In this document: piece by piece, positions 34,199 to 40,900 of the stretch
Layout of the letters: every line of letters begins with the position of its first letter
How positions within the stretch are numbered: the stretch's first letter is position 1
Source of the DNA: Ilumatobacter sp.
GTDB lineage: Bacteria > Actinomycetota > Acidimicrobiia > Acidimicrobiales > Ilumatobacteraceae
Reading direction: 5' to 3'
Assembly: GCF_030065885.1 (NCBI RefSeq)
Contig: NZ_JASJCS010000025.1
Location: 1-40,900, forward strand
DNA length: 40,900 nucleotides
Position numbers and translations under genes: made by a program
The notes under the pieces: generated by a model
Database searches by the model: none
What the model was told of the DNA's origin: nothing
Seen by the model: only the letters and a program-made list of their open reading frames with translations

Positions 34199-34250
34199 TG
34201 GTGCCTCTCGATTGCGTGGTCAACACTGCTCGACCCGGCCCGCTTCGGCA

Positions 34251-34256
34251 ACGATA
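34251..34256 (-). promoter_or_regulatory. Possible -10 for the short sugar-transferase operon
   Basis: On the minus strand, TATCGT (34256-34251) would give a leader of about 45 bases before ATG 34198, which has its own ribosome site. No -35 match was seen. Confidence 0.25.
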
Positions 34257-34431
34257 CCCGGTCCGGCGTTGCGGGATCTTACCTGGCGGGGCGGATCTCG
34301 GACGCGATCCGGGTTCCGGTCGAGCCGTCCCGACGACGGCCGCGCTGCGCCTCGACGAGCGCCGGCGAGTGTGTCCGGGGACGGTGCGGCCGGCGGCCCC
34401 GTCGACGTGAGGCGACGGGCGCGGCGCCTCC

Positions 34432-34437
34432 TATCCT
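34432..34437 (+). promoter_or_regulatory. Candidate -10 upstream of leader ORF and GT4
   Basis: TATCCT ends nine bases before ATG 34447, the first codon of a 15-codon ORF that leads into the GT4 gene. It is the only TANNNT on this strand in the last 60 bases before the gene. No -35 match was seen. Confidence 0.35.
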
Positions 34438-34446
34438 TCCGGATCC

Positions 34447-34494
34447 ATGCATCCGGTCCGACACCTACGACGCGCGGGACGCTGCGCCGGATGA
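34447..34494 (+). CDS. Possible leaderless 15-residue leader peptide coupled to GT4
   Basis: The frame encodes MHPVRHLRRAGRCAG and stops at TGA 34492-34494, which overlaps the ATG of the GT4 gene at 34491 as ATGA. A -10 (TATCCT) lies nine bases upstream. This layout suits translation of a tiny leaderless ORF followed by reinitiation at the glycosyltransferase. The peptide is rich in Arg and His and has one Cys. No family is recognisable and the frame could be a coincidence. Confidence 0.3.
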   Translation: MHPVRHLRRAGRCAG

Positions 34495-35660
34495 GGCCCG
34501 TCCAGCGGGTCGCCGCCTCGCTTCGAGGTCGACTCGGGCGATGGATGTGGCCGACCGTCGAGGCCGGGTGGCTCGATGGGGGCGGCGTCGTCGTCTGCCA
34601 CGACTGGCTGACCGCACGCGCCGGGTCGGACAAGGTCGCCGCCGAGATCGCCGCGACCGTCGACGCGCAGGCGGTCGTGTGCTTCTCGAAGGCCGACCAT
34701 GTCGTCGACGAGCTCGGGATCGAGTGCCCCGTGCACGAGAGCCGGTTCGGACCCTGGGCATCGCGCGGGCGTCGATGGCAGGCGCTGCTGCCGTTGATGC
34801 CGATCGCGTGGCGCTGCCTCGAACTCCGAGGCGCCTCGGCCGTGGTGACGAGCTCCCACGCGACGGTCAACGCGATCCGGGCCGATGCGAAGCGCCTGTG
34901 CTACTGCCACACCCCGATGCGCTACGCCTGGGAGTGGCGGCTCGAGCGGCATCGCCTCCACTGGTCGCTGCGCCCACTGCTCCCCGTGGTCGCCGCCGTC
35001 TTCCGCTTCCTCGACCGCAGGTGGAGCCGGCGCGTGGACGTCTACCTGGCGAACTCGTCGTACGTCGCCGACCGGATCGAGCGCGCGTACGGGCGGTCGT
35101 CGGTGATCGTCCACCCGCCGATCGATGTGGCGTGGTGGCGGCCTGCCGACTGCGAGCGCGGCGACGAGTTCCTCTACGCAGGCCGGTTGATCCCCTACAA
35201 GCGCGCCGACCTCGTCGTCCGTGCTGCGATGGCGGCCCGCCGGCGGCTCGTCGTCGCCGGGGACGGGCCCGAGCTGGGTCGCCTGCGCACACTCGCCGAT
35301 GACTACGTCCGATTCGTCGTCAACCCGGACGACGCCGAGTTGCGGGCGCTCTACCAGCAGTCCAGGGCGTTCGTCTATGCCGGCATCGAGGACTTCGGGA
35401 TGACCCTCGTCGAGGCGCAGGCGTGCGGGGCGCCGGTCATCGCACGCAACGCAGGGGGTGCGCTCGATTCGGTCGATCCCGAGTTCTCGGGGCGCCTCGT
35501 CGACGGTGGGGACGTCGACGTGTGGGCGAACGCCTTGCGCGACTTCACCGATCCTGCCGACGATCGCCGGCGCCGAGCGCACGCCGAGACGTTCTCGAGC
35601 GCGCGGTTCGCCGAGCGGATCCGTGCGATCCTCGACGAGCTCGCCGGCCCGGTGCGCTGA
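34491..35660 (+). CDS. Family 4 glycosyltransferase (WbaZ-like)
   Basis: The protein has 389 residues. VVCHDWLTARAGSDKVAAEI is the N-terminal GT4 motif typical of mannosyl or rhamnosyl transferases resembling WbaZ. CYCHTPMRYAWEW and ANSSYVADRIERAYGR follow. The donor domain has LYAGRLIPYKRADLVV, with Arg and Lys for phosphate binding, and the EX7E motif in GIEDFGMTLVEA. ATG 34491 is chosen by its overlap with the small leader ORF; longer in-frame sequence upstream crosses the divergent gene and is rejected. It converges on the sulfotransferase gene that ends at 35692. The donor is unknown. Confidence 0.88.
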   Translation: MRPVQRVAASLRGRLGRWMWPTVEAGWLDGGGVVVCHDWLTARAGSDKVAAEIAATVDAQAVVCFSKADHVVDELGIECPVHESRFGPWASRGRRWQALLPLMPIAWRCLELRGASAVVTSSHATVNAIRADAKRLCYCHTPMRYAWEWRLERHRLHWSLRPLLPVVAAVFRFLDRRWSRRVDVYLANSSYVADRIERAYGRSSVIVHPPIDVAWWRPADCERGDEFLYAGRLIPYKRADLVVRAAMAARRRLVVAGDGPELGRLRTLADDYVRFVVNPDDAELRALYQQSRAFVYAGIEDFGMTLVEAQACGAPVIARNAGGALDSVDPEFSGRLVDGGDVDVWANALRDFTDPADDRRRRAHAETFSSARFAERIRAILDELAGPVR

Positions 35661-35691
35661 GGCCGCCTGGTTCCTCGGGCCGCCGGGTCGG

Positions 35692-36684
35692 TCAGGGTTC
35701 GCCGTCGAGCACGGCCGTGCCCTCGATCACGCCCGCCGGCTCGTACCACTCGTGTGCGAGGTCACCGGTGATCTCCCAGATGCGGTCGAGCTCGGCCGAT
35801 GTCAGGGCGTCGATCGCAGCGGCGAAGATGCCACCGCTGTGACGACGGAAGCTCTGAGCGCTGGCGGTCTCGGCGGTGGCCGGCTTGCCGTTCAATGTCG
35901 TCGTGGCGCCCAGGAAGCGCTCGGTGCGAGCCGTGTATGGCAGGCCGGTCGCGTCGCACAATGCCCGCACCACCCGACGGGGTTGATCGCTCAATGCCTC
36001 GTGGGTGACGCGCAGCGACGGGGTCTCGAGCATGTGGCGAACGAGCACCCGCCAGATGAGCGCGGCACTGGACAGCTCGTCAGCGATCGAGTCGGCGATC
36101 TCGCGCTCGCGATCGGACATCAATCCGTCGCGCCGCGCCAGATCCGAAGCGAGCCCATCGGTCTGCCACCCCAGACGTCGGAACGACTCGGCGACGGCAG
36201 CGGGATGGCGGAGGATGACGATCGGAGCGAGACCGGCCTCGTCGCGAAGCCAACGCACCGACAATGCCGCAAAGGGATCCTTGACGACGGCGTGTTCGGA
36301 CCACGGGTTCAACCGGGCGAGACGCAGCATGAACGGGCCGCGAGAGCCGACGACGCGCTTGACGAGCTGGCGGTAGGACGAATCACGTCGGTAGTTCCCC
36401 GTGGTCAACATCGGCTCATAACGCAGCAATCGGCGGAACTCCGATTGCGCCGTGGCGTTCGACGGGTGGCCGATGTCGACGAAATCGGTCGTGACGCTCG
36501 GGAGGCCACAACTCGGGTTGAGCGGCTCGTGGAAGTAGTCGACGTTCCGGGGACTGGAGAGCGCCTTTCCGAGAAAGGTGGTGCCGCTGCGGGGGCAGCC
36601 GGTGACCAGGACCAGGTTGGTCGCGGGTGCGCCGACGAGCTTGCCGCGCGGTGCCCGCGGGGCGCCTGCCTCGTTGATGGTCAT
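35692..36684 (-). CDS. Sulfotransferase family protein
   Basis: The protein has 330 residues. The PAPS 5'-phosphosulfate loop is TGCPRSGTTFLGKAL (28-42), with Arg32 where many family members have Lys. PIVILRHPAAVAESF matches the 3'-phosphate-binding motif (Arg and Ser). HEPLNPSCG and VKDPFAALSV are typical of bacterial carbohydrate sulfotransferases. It probably moves sulfate from PAPS to a glycan. ATG 36684 is chosen because TATCAT lies nine bases upstream; ATG 36735 would add 17 residues. A second, different sulfotransferase is encoded at 38074. No PAPS synthesis gene is in the window. Confidence 0.82.
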   Translation of the reverse strand: MTINEAGAPRAPRGKLVGAPATNLVLVTGCPRSGTTFLGKALSSPRNVDYFHEPLNPSCGLPSVTTDFVDIGHPSNATAQSEFRRLLRYEPMLTTGNYRRDSSYRQLVKRVVGSRGPFMLRLARLNPWSEHAVVKDPFAALSVRWLRDEAGLAPIVILRHPAAVAESFRRLGWQTDGLASDLARRDGLMSDREREIADSIADELSSAALIWRVLVRHMLETPSLRVTHEALSDQPRRVVRALCDATGLPYTARTERFLGATTTLNGKPATAETASAQSFRRHSGGIFAAAIDALTSAELDRIWEITGDLAHEWYEPAGVIEGTAVLDGEP

Positions 36685-36693
36685 GGAGGATCG

Positions 36694-36699
36694 ATGATA
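36694..36699 (-). promoter_or_regulatory. Candidate -10 element for the sulfotransferase
   Basis: On the minus strand, TATCAT (36699-36694) ends nine bases before ATG 36684. No ribosome site precedes that ATG, so a leaderless or near-leaderless mRNA is likely. Confidence 0.38.
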
Positions 36700-36746
36700 G
36701 ACAGAGGGCGCCGTTTCCGGTTCCGCAACGGTCATCCCGCCACCCC

Positions 36747-38090
36747 ATGACGACAGCGCTCACCACGACGGCCCGGCCCCCCGAGCGTCACCGGCGATCC
36801 CGCGCCGGCCGCGACGTGCTGCGGTCGAACGGGTTGCTGTTGTTGACGCTGTCGGCGGTCGTGTCCAGGTTCGTGCTGCTCAGCGCGGCGCTCGTCGCGA
36901 TCGGGATGCTGATGGTGGCCCCCGGACTCAGCTCGTCGTTCCGCTTCTCGTGGGTGCGGGCGGCGTCGGTCGTGGTCGCCGGCTGGCTGCTCTACGGGCT
37001 CGCGATCGGGTCGCTCCCGAGCCCCGGCGCCGTCGGCCGGTGGGTCGACTTCTTCACCACCGAGGGTCGCGCGATCCTGCCGCTCCTCGTCCTCGCCGCA
37101 GCGTCCAGCCTGTCCTCGAGGGCCGTGATCGAGCGGACCCTGTGGCGGACGATCGTGTTGCTCGTCGTCAGCGCCGGTCTGGCGCTGGTGCTCGACGTGC
37201 TCGGCTCGTCGTGGGTCGGCGGGTTCCGGCTGTTCCACGGCTTCACGTCCGGCCACCACGTGCCGGGGTTCCTCTACGGACTGGGGATCGTCTACATCCT
37301 GATCCGCCGGCCGTTCGCGACGTCGCTGCTCCACTTCGGTTCGCTCGCGGTGCTCGGCGCGGCCGTCGTGTCGAGCGGCTCGCGGGCGTCGCTCGTCGGC
37401 CTCGGGGCGGTCGGGGCGTATCTGATGCTGCGCCGTGCCAGCACCGGCACCACCAAGCGGGTGCTCGCCGTCGCCGCAGCATGCATCCTGGTCCTGGTCG
37501 TCTCGCCGAGGTTCCGCGACACGGTGACCTCGTTCGGGAGCACTCGCATCACGTCGAACGCCGGCGAGCTGTTCCGGTCGCGCGACAACGTCGACATCGC
37601 CGCCGTCGCGACCTCGGGTGCGGAAGCGAACGTGCTGAAGCGCTTCGGCCTGTTCGGCGAGGCGCTCGACGACTTCGTGGCGAGCCCCTTCATCGGTCGC
37701 GGCATCTACCGGTTCAACGATCTCGACACCGTGCCGGTCGGTGTCGAGCGCATCGTCAACGTCGACGTCGCCGGCGAGCGGGTGCACTCCGATCTCCAGG
37801 CCCACAACATGTTGCTCCAGCTGCTCTCCGAGACCGGCCTCGTCGGCACGTTGGCCTTCGTGTCGGTCTACTGGCTGGTGTGGCGATCCGCTCGGGGACG
37901 CCGGCTCGACCCGGATGCCGCCCAGCTGATGCTGGTGGCGCGGGCCGCGATCGTGTTCTCCTTCGGGGTCGGGTTGACGTCGGCGGCGTTGCTCACGGCG
38001 GGTCTCGGCATCCTGGCGTCGGTGCTGATCGGCCTCGGAGCGAGCTACCACCGCCTTCCCTACACTCCCCGCGATGTCAGCGTCACCTGA
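36747..38090 (+). CDS. O-antigen polymerase/ligase-like membrane protein (Wzy/WaaL type)
   Basis: The protein has 447 residues with about ten to twelve hydrophobic segments. Typical Wzy_C features are SSGSRASLVGLGAVGAYL, a large outer loop with FVASPFIGRGIYRF, and VHSDLQAHNMLLQLLSETGL, where the HN-x-x-L-x-x-x-x-E-x-G pattern is the usual ligase/polymerase signature. It should join repeat units on the outer face of the membrane or transfer the glycan to an acceptor. It is the only such gene in the window although two flippases and two initiating transferases are present. ATG 36747 has no clear ribosome site. The end overlaps the next sulfotransferase gene by 17 bases. Confidence 0.82.
   Translation: MTTALTTTARPPERHRRSRAGRDVLRSNGLLLLTLSAVVSRFVLLSAALVAIGMLMVAPGLSSSFRFSWVRAASVVVAGWLLYGLAIGSLPSPGAVGRWVDFFTTEGRAILPLLVLAAASSLSSRAVIERTLWRTIVLLVVSAGLALVLDVLGSSWVGGFRLFHGFTSGHHVPGFLYGLGIVYILIRRPFATSLLHFGSLAVLGAAVVSSGSRASLVGLGAVGAYLMLRRASTGTTKRVLAVAAACILVLVVSPRFRDTVTSFGSTRITSNAGELFRSRDNVDIAAVATSGAEANVLKRFGLFGEALDDFVASPFIGRGIYRFNDLDTVPVGVERIVNVDVAGERVHSDLQAHNMLLQLLSETGLVGTLAFVSVYWLVWRSARGRRLDPDAAQLMLVARAAIVFSFGVGLTSAALLTAGLGILASVLIGLGASYHRLPYTPRDVSVT
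38061..38066 (+). promoter_or_regulatory. Candidate -10 inside the end of the polymerase gene
   Basis: TACACT ends seven bases before ATG 38074 of the second sulfotransferase. The spacing matches other candidate leaderless starts here. The element lies within the coding end of the upstream gene and may allow independent expression. Confidence 0.35.
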
Positions 38091-39003
38091 CTTCCTGATC
38101 CTGGGCGCCGGGCGGGCGGGGACGACGTGGCTGACCCGGGTGCTCGACTCGCATCCCCAGATCTCGATGTCGGTGCCCAAGGAGCCGCACTACCTGGCGG
38201 AGGGCGCGCACGGCATCGAGTACGAGGGTCCGGGCGATGCGCTCACCAACCGTGCGGTGGTGCGAGTCGAGGCGGAGTGGCGGGCGCTCTTCGCCTGCGA
38301 GCCGGGCTCGGTGGCGGGCGAGGCATCGGTGTCCACCCTCAGCTCGCCCGAGCGTTCGATCGAGGCAATCGAGCGGTTGTGCCCCGATGCGCGGATGGTG
38401 GTCATGCTCCGCAAGCCCTGGGAGCGTGCTCGCTCGGCCCATCAACTCATGCGCGGTCAGGGCCGCGAGATGCTCTCGTTCGCAGCCGCCCTCGACGCCG
38501 AACCCGAACGTGCGAACGCGAACTGGAACCCGTTCTGGCTCTATCGGTCGCAGAGCGAGTACGCACGTCTCCTACGGCCGTTCGTCGAGCGGTTCGGCGA
38601 CGGTGTGCTCGTCGTCGAGTACGAGCAGGCCGTCGCGAGCGCCGAGGTGGTCGTGCCCTCGATGCTCGAGCACCTCGGCGTCGATGTCGTCGAGCTCGTC
38701 GACCCCGGTCGGGTCAACAGCTCGGTCGAGCCCCGGTTGCGGTTCGTGCGGCGCGCCGCCAGCCGTGCGTACACCAGTCCCCGCATCCGCAGGCTGACCA
38801 GGGATCACGCGCCCCGCAGCCTGCGCCGTGCCCTGCGATGGGCCACGTCGGCCGATCCGTCGGGCGACGACGAGCCGTATCCCGCCGGGTTCGTGGAGTC
38901 GTTCGCGGACGAGCTCGAGGCGCTGGGCGACCTGCTCGGCGACGCGCGCCCATCGTGGTGCCGCAACGAGCCGTCCGACGTCGGTCCCGTCGTTCGCCGG
39001 TGA
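38074..39003 (+). CDS. Sulfotransferase family protein
   Basis: The protein has 309 residues. It begins almost directly with the PAPS loop LILGAGRAGTTWLTRVLDSH (8-27), again with Arg (Arg14) in place of the usual Lys. VPKEPHYLAEG follows, and MVVMLRKPWERARSAHQLM is the 3'-phosphate-binding motif. The protein resembles bacterial and heparan-type carbohydrate sulfotransferases and should use PAPS to sulfate a sugar hydroxyl. The start overlaps the polymerase gene by 17 bases and the stop overlaps the flippase start (GTGA), so the gene belongs to a polymerase-sulfotransferase-flippase unit. This suggests that sulfation belongs to repeat-unit assembly. Confidence 0.85.
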   Translation: MSASPDFLILGAGRAGTTWLTRVLDSHPQISMSVPKEPHYLAEGAHGIEYEGPGDALTNRAVVRVEAEWRALFACEPGSVAGEASVSTLSSPERSIEAIERLCPDARMVVMLRKPWERARSAHQLMRGQGREMLSFAAALDAEPERANANWNPFWLYRSQSEYARLLRPFVERFGDGVLVVEYEQAVASAEVVVPSMLEHLGVDVVELVDPGRVNSSVEPRLRFVRRAASRAYTSPRIRRLTRDHAPRSLRRALRWATSADPSGDDEPYPAGFVESFADELEALGDLLGDARPSWCRNEPSDVGPVVRR

Positions 39004-40256
39004 CGGTCAGACGGGACTACGTCGCGCTCGCGGGCGGGCAGCTGGGCCTGGCCGCGGTCAACGTCGCCGTCGGCTTCCTGCTCGCCAGGGTGGCGACCCC
39101 GGCCACGGTCGGGCAGTGGTTCTTCGTGTCGTCGCTCGCGCAGCTCGGCGTCGCGTTCACGATCGGCGGCGTGGGACCCGAGGTGGTACGCCGGCTCGGC
39201 ATCGAGCGCGTGTCGCCGTCGTCGGTGGCGCGGTCCGCGTTCCGCGCGCTCGTGGCGTCCCTCGCGCTGGTCCTCGCCGTCGTGCTCATTCCCGGCGGGT
39301 GGGCGATCGCGACCTCCGTGTCGGGTCCGCGCCCCGAGCGACTGCCCTGGATCGCAGCGTGCCTGATCGTCGCGCTCCTGTTCCTGCGGGCCGGGGTCGA
39401 GTTCGCCCGCGGCATCCTCCGCATCGATCTGGCGACGATGCTCAACGGTTGGTTCGACCGCGGCCTGCTGGCGGTGGGGCTCGCGGTCGCGCTGGCCGCG
39501 TCGCTCACGCTGTCGCTCACCGACGTCGTCGCCGTCCAGCTCGCCGGCATCGCGGTCGCCGGCGCTGTGACGCTGCCGCGGCTGCGGTCGGCGTGGCGCC
39601 GCACACCTGGCGGTGACGTCGACGCGGGCTTCCGGTGGGCGGACACCCATCGACTGACGGCGTCGATCGTGTTGCAGCGCGTCGTGATGCTGGGCGACAT
39701 CGTCCTGGGCGCGTTCTTCCTGTCGGCGACCGAGCTGGCGCAGTACGGCATCGCCCTCCGCGTCGCTGCGCTCGTGGCCCTGCCGGTCCGCGCCGCCACC
39801 ATGGTCGCCTTGCCGCACCTGAGCCGCGGCCGACTCGACGGGGCCTCGGCGCAGAGCACGATCGGATCGGTCGTCAAGCTGTCGTCTGCGCTGAGCGGCG
39901 TGATCGTGATCGGCTTGATCTTCCTCGGCCGCCCGCTCCTCGAGATCGGCTTCGGGTCGGAGTACGTCGACGCCCTGCCACTGATCGCGGTGCTGGCCGG
40001 GTCGCAGCTCGTCAACTCGCTGACCGGTCCGTCGCATGCCGCGCTCATCGTCGAGCACCACGACGGGGTGGTGATGCGCCACGCGGCGATCGGGGCGTCG
40101 CTGCTCGTCGGAGGCTGCTGGATCGCCTCGTTGATCGGGACGGCCCCCGCGCTGGCCGCGTTCTCAGCGCTCGCGACGGTCGTCCAGCAGCTCCTGAGCT
40201 GGAACGCGGCCCGGAGGTTGTGCGGCGTGCGGACCGACGTGTTCAGCAGCCGCTGA
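39000..40256 (+). CDS. Polysaccharide flippase / MATE-like export protein
   Basis: The protein has 418 residues with a dozen or so hydrophobic segments. The first reads LAGGQLGLAAVNVAVGFLLA, followed by RVATPATVGQWFFVSSLAQL, the position where Wzx-type proteins carry R.LGP..yG; that motif is only partly kept. LNGWFDRGLLAVGLAVAL and EIGFGSEYVDALPLIAVL fit the second half of the superfamily. It is shorter than the flippase at 7619 and not closely similar to it. GTG 39000 overlaps the sulfotransferase stop as GTGA. It should export a lipid-linked, possibly sulfated repeat unit to the outer leaflet. Confidence 0.78.
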   Translation: MTVRRDYVALAGGQLGLAAVNVAVGFLLARVATPATVGQWFFVSSLAQLGVAFTIGGVGPEVVRRLGIERVSPSSVARSAFRALVASLALVLAVVLIPGGWAIATSVSGPRPERLPWIAACLIVALLFLRAGVEFARGILRIDLATMLNGWFDRGLLAVGLAVALAASLTLSLTDVVAVQLAGIAVAGAVTLPRLRSAWRRTPGGDVDAGFRWADTHRLTASIVLQRVVMLGDIVLGAFFLSATELAQYGIALRVAALVALPVRAATMVALPHLSRGRLDGASAQSTIGSVVKLSSALSGVIVIGLIFLGRPLLEIGFGSEYVDALPLIAVLAGSQLVNSLTGPSHAALIVEHHDGVVMRHAAIGASLLVGGCWIASLIGTAPALAAFSALATVVQQLLSWNAARRLCGVRTDVFSSR

Positions 40257-40276
40257 GCGTGGGGGAGTGCGCTCAG
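40253..40276. terminator. Hairpin between convergent flippase and methyltransferase genes
   Basis: CTGAGCG (40253-40259) and CGCTCAG (40270-40276) pair exactly around a ten-base loop. The structure spans the 21-bp gap between two convergent stops. It is a plausible bidirectional terminator. Confidence 0.5.
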
Positions 40277-40277
40277 T

Positions 40278-40900
40278 TCACCGGCCGCCGAGCGCGTCCG
40301 AGCGGACGCGCTCGAGGCTCGGGTTGAAGCGGCCGACCCGGCGCCGCGACGCGGTGTACTGCCGTGAGATCGGTGCGAGCACCGGTCGCAGCGGCGACCG
40401 CTTCAGCCGGTCGACGACGCCGTTCTGGGTGGGCTGCTCGTCCCGGTTCCACATGTGGATGTAGTCGGATTGCTGCACGACCGGGTCGCTGCTCACGCTC
40501 TCGCCGGGTGTGGTTCGGCAGACGAGGTAGAGATCGCGCACCGAGTTGAGGTTGACGCGCTTGCCGGGTTCGGGTGGCGAGACCCGCCACCATCGCTGCG
40601 ACCTCGGGAAATGGGTGGCGAACACCTCGGTGTCGGCATAGCCGTTGCGCTCGGAGTAGAGCGAGAAGAACAGCTCGGGCGAGAACTGCCAGAACCCGTG
40701 ACCGCAGTTCTGGTTCGCGGGCACGAAGTGCAGGATCCGCCCGCCGGGTCGGCACAGCTCGGTGACCGTCTTCAGCGCACGTGGGATGTCGAAGACGTGC
40801 TCGGTCGTCCCCGCATCGATCACGGTGTCGAACGGTTCGACCGGGGCGGTCAGCGGCTGGTTCAGATCGTGGACGACCGTCGCTCCTTCGAAGGGGGAGT
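40278..40900 (-). CDS. SAM-dependent methyltransferase-like protein, N-terminus cut by window edge
   Basis: At least 206 residues are visible and the frame stays open to the right edge, so the true start lies outside. The visible part begins SPFEGATVVHDLNQPL, then DTVIDAGTTEHVFDIPRAL, which is the post-motif part of class I methyltransferases (D..GTTEHVF, then RPGGRILHFVPAN). The SAM-binding glycine loop is not visible and would lie upstream. YSERNGYADTEVFATHFPRS and the basic C-terminus have no recognised function. It may methylate a sugar or only resemble methyltransferases. It converges on the flippase gene. Confidence 0.65.
   Translation of the reverse strand, partial: SPFEGATVVHDLNQPLTAPVEPFDTVIDAGTTEHVFDIPRALKTVTELCRPGGRILHFVPANQNCGHGFWQFSPELFFSLYSERNGYADTEVFATHFPRSQRWWRVSPPEPGKRVNLNSVRDLYLVCRTTPGESVSSDPVVQQSDYIHMWNRDEQPTQNGVVDRLKRSPLRPVLAPISRQYTASRRRVGRFNPSLERVRSDALGGR

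Noticed and set aside
33792..34490. N-terminal extension of the GT4 at 34491
   Set aside because: It runs antisense through the short sugar-transferase gene and has shadow-frame composition.

Overview
The window is high-GC DNA with strong third-position GC bias, dense and often overlapping genes, frequent GTG starts, TANNNT -10 elements placed directly before start codons, and hairpins without U-tracts. This fits an actinobacterium. The giant InlB-repeat surface protein and the overall gene style would suit an aquatic Acidimicrobiia-type organism such as the Ilumatobacter group, but that placement is a guess. No rRNA, tRNA, insertion sequence, integrase or CRISPR array was found.

The region is a large cell-surface polysaccharide locus. 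(1) Bases 1-7306: a 44-bp tandem repeat, then one gene for a secreted protein of about 2350 residues with eight InlB-type repeats, LamG-like domains and FN3 domains. (2) Bases 7619-14532: a Wzx-type flippase, three GT2 and one GT4 glycosyltransferases on mixed strands, and a hexapeptide acyltransferase. (3) Bases 14585-20842: a Nudix hydrolase, then a tightly coupled five-gene cassette: glucose-1-phosphate cytidylyltransferase (rfbF), an SDR enzyme, and three successive C-methyltransferase-like proteins. (4) Bases 20909-27086: two GT2 and three GT4 glycosyltransferases. (5) Bases 27258-34198: two oppositely oriented modules, each a polyprenyl-phosphate sugar transferase followed by UDP-glucose dehydrogenase. 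The second module also carries a UDP-glucuronate decarboxylase. The housekeeping ATPase gene ychF lies between them. (6) Bases 34491-40900: a GT4, two sulfotransferases, an O-antigen polymerase/ligase-like membrane protein, a second flippase, and a methyltransferase cut by the window edge.

Together the genes describe Wzx/Wzy-type assembly. A sugar phosphate is loaded on a polyprenyl carrier by one of two initiating transferases and extended by up to ten glycosyltransferases. The precursors would include UDP-glucuronate, UDP-xylose and an unidentified CDP-linked, probably C-methylated sugar. The product could be acetylated and sulfated, flipped by one of two flippases and polymerised. No Wzz/Wzc chain-length kinase, ABC exporter or CDP-glucose 4,6-dehydratase is visible, so the locus continues outside the window or relies on other loci.

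The most interesting points are the rfbF-SDR-triple methyltransferase cassette without a local 4,6-dehydratase; repeated leaderless promoter geometry, with two tiny leaderless upstream ORFs; a Pho-box-like direct repeat and a start-codon hairpin at the first sugar transferase gene; and internal duplication with patchy identity in the giant protein. All functional statements come from reading motifs by eye; no searches were run.
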